From: Izhakiella australiensis
Lineage (GTDB): Bacteria > Pseudomonadota > Gammaproteobacteria > Enterobacterales > Enterobacteriaceae
Assembly: GCF_002006995.1 (NCBI RefSeq)
Contig: NZ_MRUL01000003.1
Location: 124,001 to 188,000, forward strand
Length of the DNA: 64,000 nucleotides
Reading direction: 5' to 3'
Shown here piece by piece: positions 17,781 through 26,875 of this stretch. Position 1 is the stretch's first letter. Each line of letters begins with the position of its first letter. A program made the position numbers and the translations under genes. Under the pieces are notes generated by a model that was given only the letters and a program-made list of their open reading frames with translations, did no database searches and had not been told where the DNA came from.

Positions 17781-17798
17781 TGTCGCCGTCCGGCCAGA
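17781..17798. promoter_or_regulatory. Candidate Ogr-type late promoter site between D and FI
   Basis: TGT-N12-AGA sits inside a longer string, TTTTTGTTGTCG-N8-GGCCAGACC, that is also found between O and P (33924-33941). P2 Ogr sites follow TGT-N12-ACA. The shared string in exactly the two divergent late-gene gaps suggests a late activator site; the binding is inferred. Confidence 0.55.
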
Positions 17799-17871
17799 CC
17801 CGCAATAGCGTGAGTGGCGCTCAAACATGGGGGATTATCACTGCGAACTCAATAACGTAATGGTGGAAACT

Positions 17872-19053
17872 ATGGCGGAAGATCGCTTTCATGGTGCCCG
17901 CATCCGGGAGAATACCGACCTTGTGGCGGCTATCAATGACATTGAATCGAATGTCATTGGGGTCGTCGCCGTGGCGGATGATGCCGATGCGGAAGCCTTT
18001 CCCCTGAATACCCCCGTGTTAGTAACGCGGGTTAACAACGTGCTGGGTAAGGCGGGTAAAACCGGCTCCCTGTACAAAACGCTTAAAGCCATCGCTGACC
18101 AGACCAGCCCGAAGGTGATCGTTGTGCGCGTGGCAGCAGCTACGGAAGAGCAAGGCGGTAAAACGCAGGCACAGCTTATCATGGGGGGCACGGCAGAAGA
18201 CGGCAGCTATACCGGCATGTACGCATTCCTGACGGCAGAACAGAAGGTCGGCTATCGTCCGCGCATTCTGGCTGTGCCGGGATACGACACGGAAGAAGTG
18301 ACCTCCGCGTTGTGCGTCATTGCGCAAAACCTGCGCGCGTTTGTTTATGCCAGTTGCTACGGCTGCAAGACGATGGCGGAAGCTACTGCCTACCGCGCAA
18401 CCTTCGCCTACCGCGAACTTATGCTTATCTGGCCTGATTTCATCGCTTATAACCCGCTGACCGGAGAGAACGAAACCTTCCCTGCCCCGGCGTATGCCTG
18501 CGGCCTGCGTGCGCTGATTGACAACAATCAGGGCTGGCACAAATCGCTTTCCAACGTGTCAGTCAACAACGTGCTGGGTATTTCTCAGGATGTTTTCTGG
18601 TCGCTTCAGGCTGAAGACAGCGACGCGAACGAACTGAACAACAAGGAGATCACGACGCTTATCAAGCGTAACGGTTTCCGGTTCTGGGGAAACCGCGTCA
18701 CGGATACCAAAGATTACATCTTTGAGGTTTATACCCGTACCGCCCAGATTCTGGCTGACAGCATTGCGGAGGCTCAGTTTGAGGCCATTGACGAGCCGCT
18801 TACCCCGGCCAACGTCAAGGACGTGGTCAGCGGTATCAGCGGGAAACTCAGCTCACTGGTGACGCAGGGGCGGCTAATCGGCGCTGAATGCTGGTTTGAT
18901 ATCCTGGATAACCCGGCAACCGGTCTCCGTCAGGGTCAGGTGCGCATTCGCTATAAATATACGCCGGTTCCGCCGATGGAGGATCTGACGATGTATCAGA
19001 CCTTCACCGATGAATACTTTGAATCTGCGTTCTCTTCGCTGGGAGGTGCATAA
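17872..19053 (+). CDS. FI: Tail sheath protein FI
   Basis: A 393-residue contractile sheath subunit. DADAEAFPLNTPVLVTRV near residue 40 and WPDFIAYNPLTGENET and QGWHKSLSNVSVNNVLGIS at mid-protein match P2 gpFI in place and order. It polymerises around the FII tube. The ATG at 17872 (MAEDRFHG) has GGTGGA six bases upstream; an in-frame ATG at 17860 is the alternative. It begins a plus-strand operon FI-FII-E-T-U. Confidence 0.93.
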   Translation: MAEDRFHGARIRENTDLVAAINDIESNVIGVVAVADDADAEAFPLNTPVLVTRVNNVLGKAGKTGSLYKTLKAIADQTSPKVIVVRVAAATEEQGGKTQAQLIMGGTAEDGSYTGMYAFLTAEQKVGYRPRILAVPGYDTEEVTSALCVIAQNLRAFVYASCYGCKTMAEATAYRATFAYRELMLIWPDFIAYNPLTGENETFPAPAYACGLRALIDNNQGWHKSLSNVSVNNVLGISQDVFWSLQAEDSDANELNNKEITTLIKRNGFRFWGNRVTDTKDYIFEVYTRTAQILADSIAEAQFEAIDEPLTPANVKDVVSGISGKLSSLVTQGRLIGAECWFDILDNPATGLRQGQVRIRYKYTPVPPMEDLTMYQTFTDEYFESAFSSLGGA

Positions 19054-19569
19054 ATGGCGGTTCCTCACAAACTGCGCCTGTTCACCTGCTTTGTGAACGG
19101 CAGCAATTGCATCGGCAAAGTCTCTTCCGTGACGCTGCCAAAGCTGACACGCAAGACAGAAGACTTTCAGGGCGGCGGGATGATTGGCTCCGCTGCGGTG
19201 GATCTCGGTCTGGACAGTGGCGCACTCGATACAACGATGGTGGTTGGCGGTCTGGTTCAGTCGCTTTTGCTGAACTACTGCGGCGATATCGACGAGACCC
19301 GCTTCCGCTTCGCCGGTGAGTATTACACCGATGGTGAAAGCCTGCTGGTTGAGGTCGAACTGCGCGGCCGCATCACCGAAATGGACGGCGGCGAAAGCAA
19401 GCAGGGAGAAGATACCTCCGTCAGCTACACGATGAAGAACACTTATTACAAACTCACCATCGACGATAAGCCGCTGTTTGAGTTTGATCTGCTGAACTTC
19501 ATCTACAAGAAAGACGGCAAGAATATCTACCCTGACCGCATTACGTCTGCGCTGGGAATGGGTAACTGA
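19054..19569 (+). CDS. FII: Major tail tube protein FII
   Basis: A 171-residue protein, the P2 gpFII length, starting MAVPHKLRLFTCFVNGSN and ending with a DRITSALGMGN-like segment. It forms the inner tube that carries DNA during contraction. The ATG overlaps the end of FI (TAAATG), so the two are coupled. Confidence 0.93.
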   Translation: MAVPHKLRLFTCFVNGSNCIGKVSSVTLPKLTRKTEDFQGGGMIGSAAVDLGLDSGALDTTMVVGGLVQSLLLNYCGDIDETRFRFAGEYYTDGESLLVEVELRGRITEMDGGESKQGEDTSVSYTMKNTYYKLTIDDKPLFEFDLLNFIYKKDGKNIYPDRITSALGMGN

Positions 19570-19617
19570 TTAACCTGATAAGTGGCGGCACAGCCGTGCC
19601 GCCCGGAGTATTCAACA

Positions 19618-19935
19618 ATGAGCAAAAAAAACGATAACGCCATTACGCTGGCAAAACCCGTTGTTCGCGGCGATGAGAAAATTACTCAGGTAACGATCAC
19701 GGATGAGATCAAACAGGCTGGCTCCCTGCGCGGGCTGAAGCTGGTTAACGTGATGAATATGGATGTGGATTCGGTGGCGGTACTGCTGACCCGCGTCACG
19801 TCACCACGCCTCAAGCAGACCGAAATCAACGAAATGGATACCCGCGATTTTGTCAGCCTGTCAGAAGCGCTCGTCCCTTTTTTGACGCCTGCGGGGTCTG
19901 GAGCATCGAGCGAGGCGGAGACGGAGAATCAGTAA
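19618..19935 (+). CDS. E: Tail assembly protein E
   Basis: A 105-residue protein and the zero-frame product of the E/E' pair. It includes KLVNVMNMDVDSVAVLLTRV and MDTRDFVSLSEALVPFL, like P2 gpE. The ATG at 19618 is preceded by CCCGGAG; an upstream frame extension of 12 codons lacks a site. E and E' act as tail assembly chaperones between the tube and the tape measure protein. Confidence 0.9.
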   Translation: MSKKNDNAITLAKPVVRGDEKITQVTITDEIKQAGSLRGLKLVNVMNMDVDSVAVLLTRVTSPRLKQTEINEMDTRDFVSLSEALVPFLTPAGSGASSEAETENQ

Positions 19936-20096
19936 CACTCCTGCGGTTCGACCTGATCGACGATCTGGTCGCTGATATCGCGGTTGTTTTCAACTGGCCG
20001 CCCTCTGAAGTCTTCACGATGGAACTGGGCGAAGTCATAGCCTGGCGTGAGCGGGCGGCTGTCCGAAGTGGAGCCAGTGACAGTGAAAAGCCTTAA
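19618..20096 (+). CDS. E': Tail assembly protein E+E' made by programmed -1 frameshift
   Basis: The heptamer T TTT TTG at 19878-19884, read as CCT TTT TTG in the E frame, is the slippery site used in P2. After a -1 shift the frame runs on through DDLVADIAVV, NWPPSEVFTMELGEVIAWRE to a TAA at 20094, giving about 159 residues. The ending resembles P2 E', and the frame overlaps the start of T. The shifted product is inferred; the conserved site and open frame are seen. Confidence 0.85.
19878..19884 (+). promoter_or_regulatory. Slippery heptamer T TTT TTG for E/E' frameshift
   Basis: The six-T run followed by G lies in the correct phase (CCT TTT TTG) for a simultaneous -1 slip, 52 bases before the end of E. 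The same heptamer is known at this place in P2. Confidence 0.85.
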
Positions 20097-23064
20097 TATC
20101 CGCGTCGCGTTCAGCGCGATAGATAAACTTACCCGCCCGGTCAATGCCGCCCGCCAGAGCGCGGGCGGTTTGTCAGAATCCCTCAAAAAAACGCAATCCA
20201 GCATTAAAGATCTGGACAGCCAGTCCCGCACGTTCAACCGTCTGCGCGACAGCGTGCAAAAGACCTCCCGCAAAATTGACGAAGCCAGCCGGACGCTTGA
20301 AGGGCTGAATCAGGCGCAGCGGGAAGGTACACAGCTTACAGACAAGCAAAAAGCACATATGGCAGCACTGGCCGCAAAGCTGGAGCGCCTTAACTCTGCA
20401 CGCACGCAGGAAATGGTTAAGCTGCGTGCTGCCTCACAGGCGCTGCGCAGCCACGGCGTTTCGCTGGGCGGCAGTGATCGCACCATTCAGAGCGCGATAC
20501 GTCGAACCGAACAGTACAACCAGACGCTGGAGCGGGAACGGCGACAGCTTGCCGCTGTCACACAGGCACGGGCGCGCTATGACCAGATGCAGCAAACAGC
20601 GGGTAAACTTCGCGGCGGTGGCACGATGGCCGTTGCCGGGGCCACTGCTGCCGGTTACGCAGCGGGACGCTTCTTATCCCCCGCAGTTGGGTTTGACCGG
20701 GAAATGTCCCGCGTGCAGGCGCTGACCCGTATAGATAAAAGCTCAACAGACTTTTCAGCACTTCGTGAACAGGCCAAAAAGCTGGGCGCTGAAACGCAGT
20801 TCACCACGACTGACGCCGCCAGCGGGCAGGCGTTTCTCGCTATGGCCGGTTTTACTCCACAGGCCATTCAGGCCGCACTGCCCGGTGTGCTCAATATGGC
20901 GCTGGCCGGTGGTATGGATTTAGGCGAAAGCGCCGATATCAGCTCAAATATTCTGTCTCAGTTCCGTCTCGATCCCAAAGAAATGGATCGCGTCAGTGAC
21001 GTCTTAACCGGCGCGTTCACCCGTACCAACACCGACCTGCAAAATATCGGTGAAGCAATGAAGTACGCCGGGACAGGTCTTTCCAATCTTGGCGTCAGTG
21101 TTGAACAGACAACAGCCATGATCGGCGTGATGGCAAACGTAGGCCTGCGCGGGAGTATCGCCGGTACAGGTTTGCAGGCCACATTTTCACGCCTTGCCGC
21201 ACCAACCGGCAGGGCAAAAACCGCGCTTAAAGAATTAGGCGTAGAAGTCGCTGACGCAGCAGGGAAAATGCGCCCTGCTGAAGTTGTTCTAACCGATCTC
21301 TATAAAAAGATCAGCAAGTACGGGGATACCGATAAGCTCTCATTCTTCAAAGATATTGCCGGTGAAGAGGCGTCAAAGTCATTCCAGGCTCTGGTTATGT
21401 CGGCCGGGAGCGGCGAACTTCAGAAGCTGCTGGGTGAACTTAAAAACGCAAAAGGTGAGGCACAGAAAGCCGCCAAAATAATGGCGGATAACCTTGATGG
21501 GGATCTCAAAAATCTGGACAGCGCCTGGGAAGGCTTCCGTATCCAGATTAACGATCTCGTCGATAATCAGCTTCGCGCCCTGACTCAGGGACTGAGTGAC
21601 ATTGTGGGGAATATGACGCAGTGGGCGAAGGAAAATCCGAAGCTCGCCCAATCCCTGCTGGTTGTCGGTGGCAGCGTTCTGGCACTGACCGCCGCCATTG
21701 GCGGCACATCGCTGGCGATCGGCCTGCTGATGGGGCCACTGGCTAAACTCCAGTTAGGTTTTACCCTATTGACAGGGGGCGTAACCGGAACAATATCCGC
21801 CCTACGAACGCTCGGAACAGCTTCCGGCCCTGCAATGGCAAGTGTGCGCGGTTGGGGGCCTGTTCTCACATCAATGCTCAGTAAGCTGCGAGGCATATCG
21901 ATCATCACGCCCGGCATTCGTGCCGGTCTTATGGGTGCGTTTCTTTCCCCAGGAGCAGCATTAGGATCTCTGTTCAAAAACATCGGAATGCTCGCTCTTC
22001 GCCTGACGGGCTTTACGACCATATGGAGTATTATCACGACCTCAGTATCTGTACTGGGTGCAGCGCTCTCACTTCTACTTAGTCCGATTGGTCTGATAGC
22101 GGCGGCTTTTATCGCTGCCGGATTGCTAATCTGGAGATTCTGGGAGCCGATAAGAGCATTTTTCACCGGTTTTTTCAGCGGAGTTATGCAGCAACTAGCT
22201 CCTTTCCGTGATGCCTTTTTCCCTTTGTCGCTGGCCTTCTCAGCAATAGCCAAAGTCGTTGGTGAAGTCTGGGACTGGTTTGTAAAACTCTTATCACCTG
22301 TGGAAAGTAGCCGTGAATCCCTTGATAAATGCGCATCAGCGGGGGAAACATTCGGTAAAGTCCTGGGTAGTGCCCTTCAGTTGCTGCTATTACCTCTGAC
22401 AACCCTCATGGAAGGCATTGGCTGGGTACTGGAAAAACTCGACCTTATCCCTTCTGGTCTGGAAGCTGCACGCCTGAAAGCTGAAAGCCTTAAAAAAGAC
22501 CCTGTTATGTGGGAGTGGGATCCGCAGCAGAAAAAAATGGTGCAAAAGGGATGGAACTGGTCGCCAGTCTCATCAGGTAAAAACAATAACGGGAATACAC
22601 CCCCGCCCGGAGCACCGCAACCCACTTCACCGCTGACCGGCGATAACGGCACTATGCGCCGGTTGCAGAATATCGACAGCAACACCAAAGCGACTGCCGA
22701 TAACACGAAGAAGATCGGCCCCGGCGATATCGTGTTTAAAAACCTGCCGCGTGCTCTGGCCGTTCGTGGGGAATGGAAAGAATCGCAGCTGGCCAGCACG
22801 GTCAGGAACAACGGGTTAAGCGCACGTCCCGCAGTGGTAGCGGCATCGCTTGCCGTTAAACAGGCGGAACTTCCGCCAGTCAGCCGCAGCGCCAGCAATA
22901 TACCGGTTGCCGCTGGCGGCTTTACGGGGGAAATCCACGTACATCTTCACGGCGTTGACCGGCAGGACGCGCGCGAAATTGGCAGGATTGCCGCCGACGC
23001 AGTGAATGCCGAAATGGCCCGCCTTGCGCGGCTCAATCGCGGCAGCTTCAAAGACAGAGATTAA
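20083..23064 (+). CDS. T: Tail tape measure protein T
   Basis: A 993-residue tape measure protein. It has an N-terminal coiled-coil region (residues 30-180), the phage tape measure core (GTMAVAGATAAGYA, then FDREMSRVQALTRID, SSNILSQFRLD and GLRGSIAGTGLQATF), a hydrophobic stretch at about residues 525-690 and a polar C-terminus. It sets tail length. The start is chosen as GTG 20083 because GGAG lies nine bases upstream; an in-frame GTG at 20047 would add 12 codons. The start lies within the E' end. Confidence 0.9.
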   Translation: MKSLNIRVAFSAIDKLTRPVNAARQSAGGLSESLKKTQSSIKDLDSQSRTFNRLRDSVQKTSRKIDEASRTLEGLNQAQREGTQLTDKQKAHMAALAAKLERLNSARTQEMVKLRAASQALRSHGVSLGGSDRTIQSAIRRTEQYNQTLERERRQLAAVTQARARYDQMQQTAGKLRGGGTMAVAGATAAGYAAGRFLSPAVGFDREMSRVQALTRIDKSSTDFSALREQAKKLGAETQFTTTDAASGQAFLAMAGFTPQAIQAALPGVLNMALAGGMDLGESADISSNILSQFRLDPKEMDRVSDVLTGAFTRTNTDLQNIGEAMKYAGTGLSNLGVSVEQTTAMIGVMANVGLRGSIAGTGLQATFSRLAAPTGRAKTALKELGVEVADAAGKMRPAEVVLTDLYKKISKYGDTDKLSFFKDIAGEEASKSFQALVMSAGSGELQKLLGELKNAKGEAQKAAKIMADNLDGDLKNLDSAWEGFRIQINDLVDNQLRALTQGLSDIVGNMTQWAKENPKLAQSLLVVGGSVLALTAAIGGTSLAIGLLMGPLAKLQLGFTLLTGGVTGTISALRTLGTASGPAMASVRGWGPVLTSMLSKLRGISIITPGIRAGLMGAFLSPGAALGSLFKNIGMLALRLTGFTTIWSIITTSVSVLGAALSLLLSPIGLIAAAFIAAGLLIWRFWEPIRAFFTGFFSGVMQQLAPFRDAFFPLSLAFSAIAKVVGEVWDWFVKLLSPVESSRESLDKCASAGETFGKVLGSALQLLLLPLTTLMEGIGWVLEKLDLIPSGLEAARLKAESLKKDPVMWEWDPQQKKMVQKGWNWSPVSSGKNNNGNTPPPGAPQPTSPLTGDNGTMRRLQNIDSNTKATADNTKKIGPGDIVFKNLPRALAVRGEWKESQLASTVRNNGLSARPAVVAASLAVKQAELPPVSRSASNIPVAAGGFTGEIHVHLHGVDRQDAREIGRIAADAVNAEMARLARLNRGSFKDRD

Positions 23065-23078
23065 GGGGAGGCAACATT

Positions 23079-23567
23079 ATGATGATGATATACGGAATGT
23101 TCGTTTTTGAACTGAAGACACTGCCTTACCAGCAACTGCGGCACTCACTGAACTGGCGTCATGTGAAGAATGATCGCATCAACCGATCAGCAAAATGGCA
23201 GTACATCGGCGCGGGTGAGACGCAGATCAACCTTGACGGGGTGCTTTACCCGGAAATTACGGGCGGAGACGTATCTCTTACCGTGCTGGCAACGCAGGCA
23301 TACACCGGGCGTCCGTGGCCTTTAATCAGCGGCGCGGGGCAGATTTACGGGATGTATGTGCTGACCGGACTACAGGCCACGCATACGGAATTTGACCGCT
23401 ACGGAAAGGCGAAAAAAATAGAGTTTTCAATCAGCTTCCAGCGCTGCGATGAAGACCTTCGCGAACGCCTGCAAGCATCGTCCGTTGGCGATCTGCTTTC
23501 AGGGCTGAAGGATAAAGCCACGTCTGCCTACAACTCTGCCAGTAGTACGCTGTCTGGCCTGTTCTGA
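23079..23567 (+). CDS. U: Tail protein U
   Basis: A 162-residue tail protein with the P2 gpU pattern: MIYGMFVFELKTLPYQQL at the start, WQYIGAGETQINLDGVLYPEITGG near residue 45 and a conserved PWPLISGAGQIYGMYV-type segment. GpU acts in tail completion at the head-proximal end. It follows T after 14 bases with GGGGAGG upstream and ends the plus-strand tail operon. Confidence 0.92.
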   Translation: MMMIYGMFVFELKTLPYQQLRHSLNWRHVKNDRINRSAKWQYIGAGETQINLDGVLYPEITGGDVSLTVLATQAYTGRPWPLISGAGQIYGMYVLTGLQATHTEFDRYGKAKKIEFSISFQRCDEDLRERLQASSVGDLLSGLKDKATSAYNSASSTLSGLF

Positions 23568-23586
23568 CGGCATCCACATAAAACTA

Positions 23587-23606
23587 AAGCGGGCATTTGC
23601 CCGCTT
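23587..23606. terminator. Bidirectional terminator between U and the tail fibre assembly gene
   Basis: AAGCGGGC-ATTT-GCCCGCTT is an eight-pair hairpin located 20 bases after the U stop and between two converging operons. It can act in both directions, though the T runs are short. Confidence 0.7.
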
Positions 23607-23639
23607 CATCTTCCGGAACACACCGCCATAGCTGACAGT

Positions 23640-23717
23640 GCTGCAGCACCGTTAAAAATGACTGTACTCGATACACATGGCCAGCACGGTTAGAGTCGGC
23701 AGTGCCTGCCGGAATGA
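23640..23717. repeat. Noncoding dispersed repeat, copy A
   Basis: This 78-base stretch aligns without gaps to 39070-39147 in the same orientation. Shared blocks include GCTGCAGCAC, TAAAAATGAC, CTCGAT and ATGGCCA; most differences are transitions. It lies in the gap after the tail operon and ends five bases before the stop codon of the fibre assembly gene. Its role is unknown. Confidence 0.6.
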
Positions 23718-23721
23718 AAAC

Positions 23722-24318
23722 TTATTCCGGCTTATCCGGCCAACTGATATCCGGCGCTTTCGAAGTATCCACCGCCTGCACAGCTTTGATGTATTTCATC
23801 CAGGCTATCAGACTGGCTTTGTCTTCATCGCTGATAATGCCTAACTGTAATTCCGTCTGCCACAGGCTGATCGTCGTTTGTGCCTCTGCCAGCAGCGCCG
23901 CTTTCTGCTGTTCTGCTACTTCCACGCCCGCCGCGTGCTGTGCTTCCGTATCCGTCACCCATTCGCTACCGTTCCATATATCGTATGGCGTAGCAGGTGC
24001 CAGCCTAGTAGTACCCTCCGGGTAATCACCGGTGGCAGAAATAATCACCGCTTCGCCTGTTTTGGTGCTGTATACCGTTTCACCACGGTGATCGACGACG
24101 TATTCCCAGGCAGTAAAATCTGCTGTCCGGCAGAGGGCGAAATCTTCTTTGCTTTCGCCCGGGGCGTCAGTGCAGGAGTTAGCGGGGATACCGACACCAA
24201 CCGGCAGATATTCAACCGATGAAGACAGGTATTCGCGCGTCCCACCATCGTAGTTAAAAACGGTAATATCACCGGCCACCGTGGCGATGAATTCGCTGTT
24301 AAGTTTTGCCTTCGCCAT
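23722..24318 (-). CDS. G: Tail fibre assembly protein G (Tfa family)
   Basis: A 198-residue protein of the Tfa/gpG family. The C-terminal half has the usual pattern YDIWNGSEWVTD, then AAGVEVAEQQKAALLAEAQ, QLGIISDEDKASLIAWMKYI and a final ISWPDKP. These proteins help fold the tail fibre. It follows H with TAATG overlap (24318). Confidence 0.9.
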   Translation of the reverse strand: MAKAKLNSEFIATVAGDITVFNYDGGTREYLSSSVEYLPVGVGIPANSCTDAPGESKEDFALCRTADFTAWEYVVDHRGETVYSTKTGEAVIISATGDYPEGTTRLAPATPYDIWNGSEWVTDTEAQHAAGVEVAEQQKAALLAEAQTTISLWQTELQLGIISDEDKASLIAWMKYIKAVQAVDTSKAPDISWPDKPE

Positions 24319-25382
24319 TATGCAGCCCTCACGATGTAGTTAAATGCGGAGTTACGAGGCCTGTTATCTGTTGATGATGAGTTGCTTTTTATTGACGTGG
24401 TAGACGTAAAATTGCCGCCTTGACCATAACCAATAACAATCCCTAATGCGCTATCAACATCTTCGAGAACTCCGTTACCCATATTATCTTTCGTTGTATT
24501 GTGAATATTTTTAGACACACCTAAATGCTTGACGGAATTATTCGTTTCATCCGATGAGGCCCACATTCTGGCTAACGTATGAACATGCCCTGCAACTAAA
24601 GCATCCTGAGAACTTAAAATTACTCTTCCACCATCAACACCGCGTCCGTCATCCCAGCCACGCAAAAACTCACCACGGAGATCAGGCAAAGCACCCGAAG
24701 GATAAACCGCCGCGAGTTTGGGATATTTTGCTTTATCAAATACTGAACCATTGCACTTAAGCCATCCCTCTGGCGGCGTAGCCTTAGGCCACGGAAGCGG
24801 AAAACCAGCGGGAATATACTTATCAATATCCGCCTCAAGCAGGTATTGCTGATGCGGGTCACTGGCTGCGATATGAGCCGCCATTTGCTCATCAATGTAG
24901 GCTTTAACCTGAATTATCTGATCATCAACATATTTACGGGTCGCCAGCACCACGGACGGATCGATTTTCAACGTTACCGCTTCGGTACTGCTGACAATCA
25001 GGATCACGCGAATCACCTGCACTCGTCCGCTGCCTTCCTGTAACTGCGGTTTATAGGTCTCTGCACAGTTGGCAACCGCAATCATATCGCCATCTTTATC
25101 AAACAGGCCGATTTCACGGATCCACCACCCGCCTACGTCTTCCGGTATGACCTGTTCAGCAATAATCTGGTTGGTGTTTACCGGGTCAATAGTCAGCATG
25201 TTCAGTTGCGCGCGGCGCAGCTCATGCGTCAGCGCCGTTTGTGCCGGGTTCGGTGTCGGCAGAGCACCATTACCATCACCCACGGCCATCTGGGTGATCT
25301 CAACCTGCGCACCCAATGCCGTGGCGTTTGCCAGTTTTGCCGCCCCGATATTGGTTAACAGGGCAAAATATTTAGTCGCCAC
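24318..25382 (-). CDS. H: Tail fibre protein H
   Basis: A 354-residue fibre, only about half the length of P2 gpH. The N-terminal attachment domain is conserved (TNIGAAKLANATALG, VTLKIDPSVVLATRKYVDD), followed by a collar domain (PAGFPLPWPKATPPEGWLKCNGS and LPDLRGEFLRGWDDGRGVD) and a C-terminal RPRNSAFNYIVRA. The variable receptor-binding part lies between. The start is GTG 25382 with GGAG eight bases upstream, overlapping the I stop. Confidence 0.9.
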   Translation of the reverse strand: MATKYFALLTNIGAAKLANATALGAQVEITQMAVGDGNGALPTPNPAQTALTHELRRAQLNMLTIDPVNTNQIIAEQVIPEDVGGWWIREIGLFDKDGDMIAVANCAETYKPQLQEGSGRVQVIRVILIVSSTEAVTLKIDPSVVLATRKYVDDQIIQVKAYIDEQMAAHIAASDPHQQYLLEADIDKYIPAGFPLPWPKATPPEGWLKCNGSVFDKAKYPKLAAVYPSGALPDLRGEFLRGWDDGRGVDGGRVILSSQDALVAGHVHTLARMWASSDETNNSVKHLGVSKNIHNTTKDNMGNGVLEDVDSALGIVIGYGQGGNFTSTTSIKSNSSSTDNRPRNSAFNYIVRAA

Positions 25383-25986
25383 TTGCGATCTCCACGGTAT
25401 CAATTAAATGGACTGCCGCGCCGGTGTAGTCGCCACCACCCACGGATATGGTTTCAGGAAAATAGGGATAAACGGTCAGCGTATCGCCGATATAACATCC
25501 CGCCCCGACCTCGATATAACCCTGCGACTGAAGCGAAAGAGACAGGCCTGTAAGGTGGCGGCTTCTCGGCTTTGCATCGTCAATAAGGCGCTCAAGCTCA
25601 AGATAGGTTTCCTCCGTAATCCCTTGTTCCTGAATACCGATTTCAAGCTTGAATGTTCCAGGTTCTTCGCCGCTCTGCCACCACTCGATCACGCGCAACA
25701 GAAAGCCGAACGGTTCAACAACGCGGCGCAAAGCGGAAATGGTGCCCTTCTGACGGTGAACCAGCCAGGAGGCTTTAATCACCTGCCGTTTAGTCTGTTC
25801 TGACCAGTTCTTATCCCAGCGGTCAACAGACAGCGCCCAGGCGAGATAAGGCAGAAGTTCAGCCGGACATTCGTCCGGGTTCCACAGCTTGCGCAGGTCA
25901 ACAGGAATATCGGTAATCCGTTCCGTCACCTTCTCCGTACTGCGCATAAAGCTGCTGGCCGAAGGCGGCAGCATGTTCTTATTCAT
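25372..25986 (-). CDS. I: Baseplate/tail protein I
   Basis: A 204-residue protein with the P2 gpI pattern: LPPSASSFMRSTEKVTERI at the start, then LWNPDECPAELLPYLAWALSVDRWD-type segment and WLVHRQKGT. It links the baseplate wedge and the fibres. The ATG at 25986 overlaps the end of J by eight bases; a six-codon extension is not used. Confidence 0.9.
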   Translation of the reverse strand: MNKNMLPPSASSFMRSTEKVTERITDIPVDLRKLWNPDECPAELLPYLAWALSVDRWDKNWSEQTKRQVIKASWLVHRQKGTISALRRVVEPFGFLLRVIEWWQSGEEPGTFKLEIGIQEQGITEETYLELERLIDDAKPRSRHLTGLSLSLQSQGYIEVGAGCYIGDTLTVYPYFPETISVGGGDYTGAAVHLIDTVEIASGD

Positions 25987-26875
25987 CGGTGCCCCCGGTC
26001 TCAATCGTGAAGGACTCGCACCGCGCTGCCTGCGTATCGGCGATCACAATATCGCTGGCAGGCTCCAGCAGCTCCACCCTCTGCACGCCCTGAACATGCA
26101 GCGCCGCCATAATGGCTGAGCGGGCAACGTCACGGCCAATCTTGCCCTGCTGATTCAGCCAGGACTGAAGCGCATCCTGCGCGGCGGTATGGATTGGTTC
26201 AGACTCCGGGCCGGGGTAGAAATACAGCAGCGCATTGATCTGATAATTCACTATCTCCGCTGCCTGAACGGTCAGACGATCGGCAACGGGGCGCTTATCG
26301 TCAGCAGACAGCGCTTTATCCACTGTCGCCAGCAGTTCCGCGCTGGCAGTGCCGTCGCCTTCGGTGGACAACACAGAGACCACCACCACGGCAGGCGACG
26401 GGCTGATCGCTTTGGCATCCGCCACTTTGCCGCTGGCACTTTTGGCAAAATATTCATATGCGCCAGTTGGCCCCGCCACGCTTAGCCCTTCAAACGCAGC
26501 CTGCGCCCGCAAACGCAGTGCGGTATCACTTTCCGTTACCGCGTCAGTAGTTGCCGTCTCCGGGGTGATGATCAGGCGTTCGGTGTTCAGGTTGCCCGCG
26601 AGATTATCAAGATCGGACGATACGGCATGGCTCAACATACACGCCGCCGCACCGTCATTAATCCGCTGCCTGAGCATCATTTCACGATAGGCAACTACCT
26701 GGGCGATCACGTTCAGCGGTTCGGATTCCAGCGCCAGCGCTGCGGCAACAGACGCCTGCTGTTCCTGCGGGAATGCCGCCAGCATGACGGCTTTGACCTC
26801 GCTGAGAATGACTTCAAAGTCCAGCACTTCGATAATTTGCGGCTGTGGTAGCTGCGATAAATCAACTGTTGCCAT
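25979..26875 (-). CDS. J: Baseplate assembly protein J
   Basis: A 298-residue baseplate wedge protein beginning MATVDLSQLPQPQIIEVLDF, nearly the same pattern as P2 gpJ, and with the conserved GLSVAGPTGAYEYFAKSA near residue 155. The start ATG at 26875 overlaps W by 14 bases; three codons upstream are left out because P2 J begins at the same place. Confidence 0.92.
   Translation of the reverse strand: MATVDLSQLPQPQIIEVLDFEVILSEVKAVMLAAFPQEQQASVAAALALESEPLNVIAQVVAYREMMLRQRINDGAAACMLSHAVSSDLDNLAGNLNTERLIITPETATTDAVTESDTALRLRAQAAFEGLSVAGPTGAYEYFAKSASGKVADAKAISPSPAVVVVSVLSTEGDGTASAELLATVDKALSADDKRPVADRLTVQAAEIVNYQINALLYFYPGPESEPIHTAAQDALQSWLNQQGKIGRDVARSAIMAALHVQGVQRVELLEPASDIVIADTQAARCESFTIETGGTDE

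Noticed and set aside
19582-19617. A 12-codon N-terminal extension of E
   Set aside because: It has no ribosome site, while the ATG at 19618 does and agrees with P2 E.
21585-22253. A 222-codon minus-strand frame within the tape measure gene
   Set aside because: Antisense to T, no start signal, no recognisable domain.
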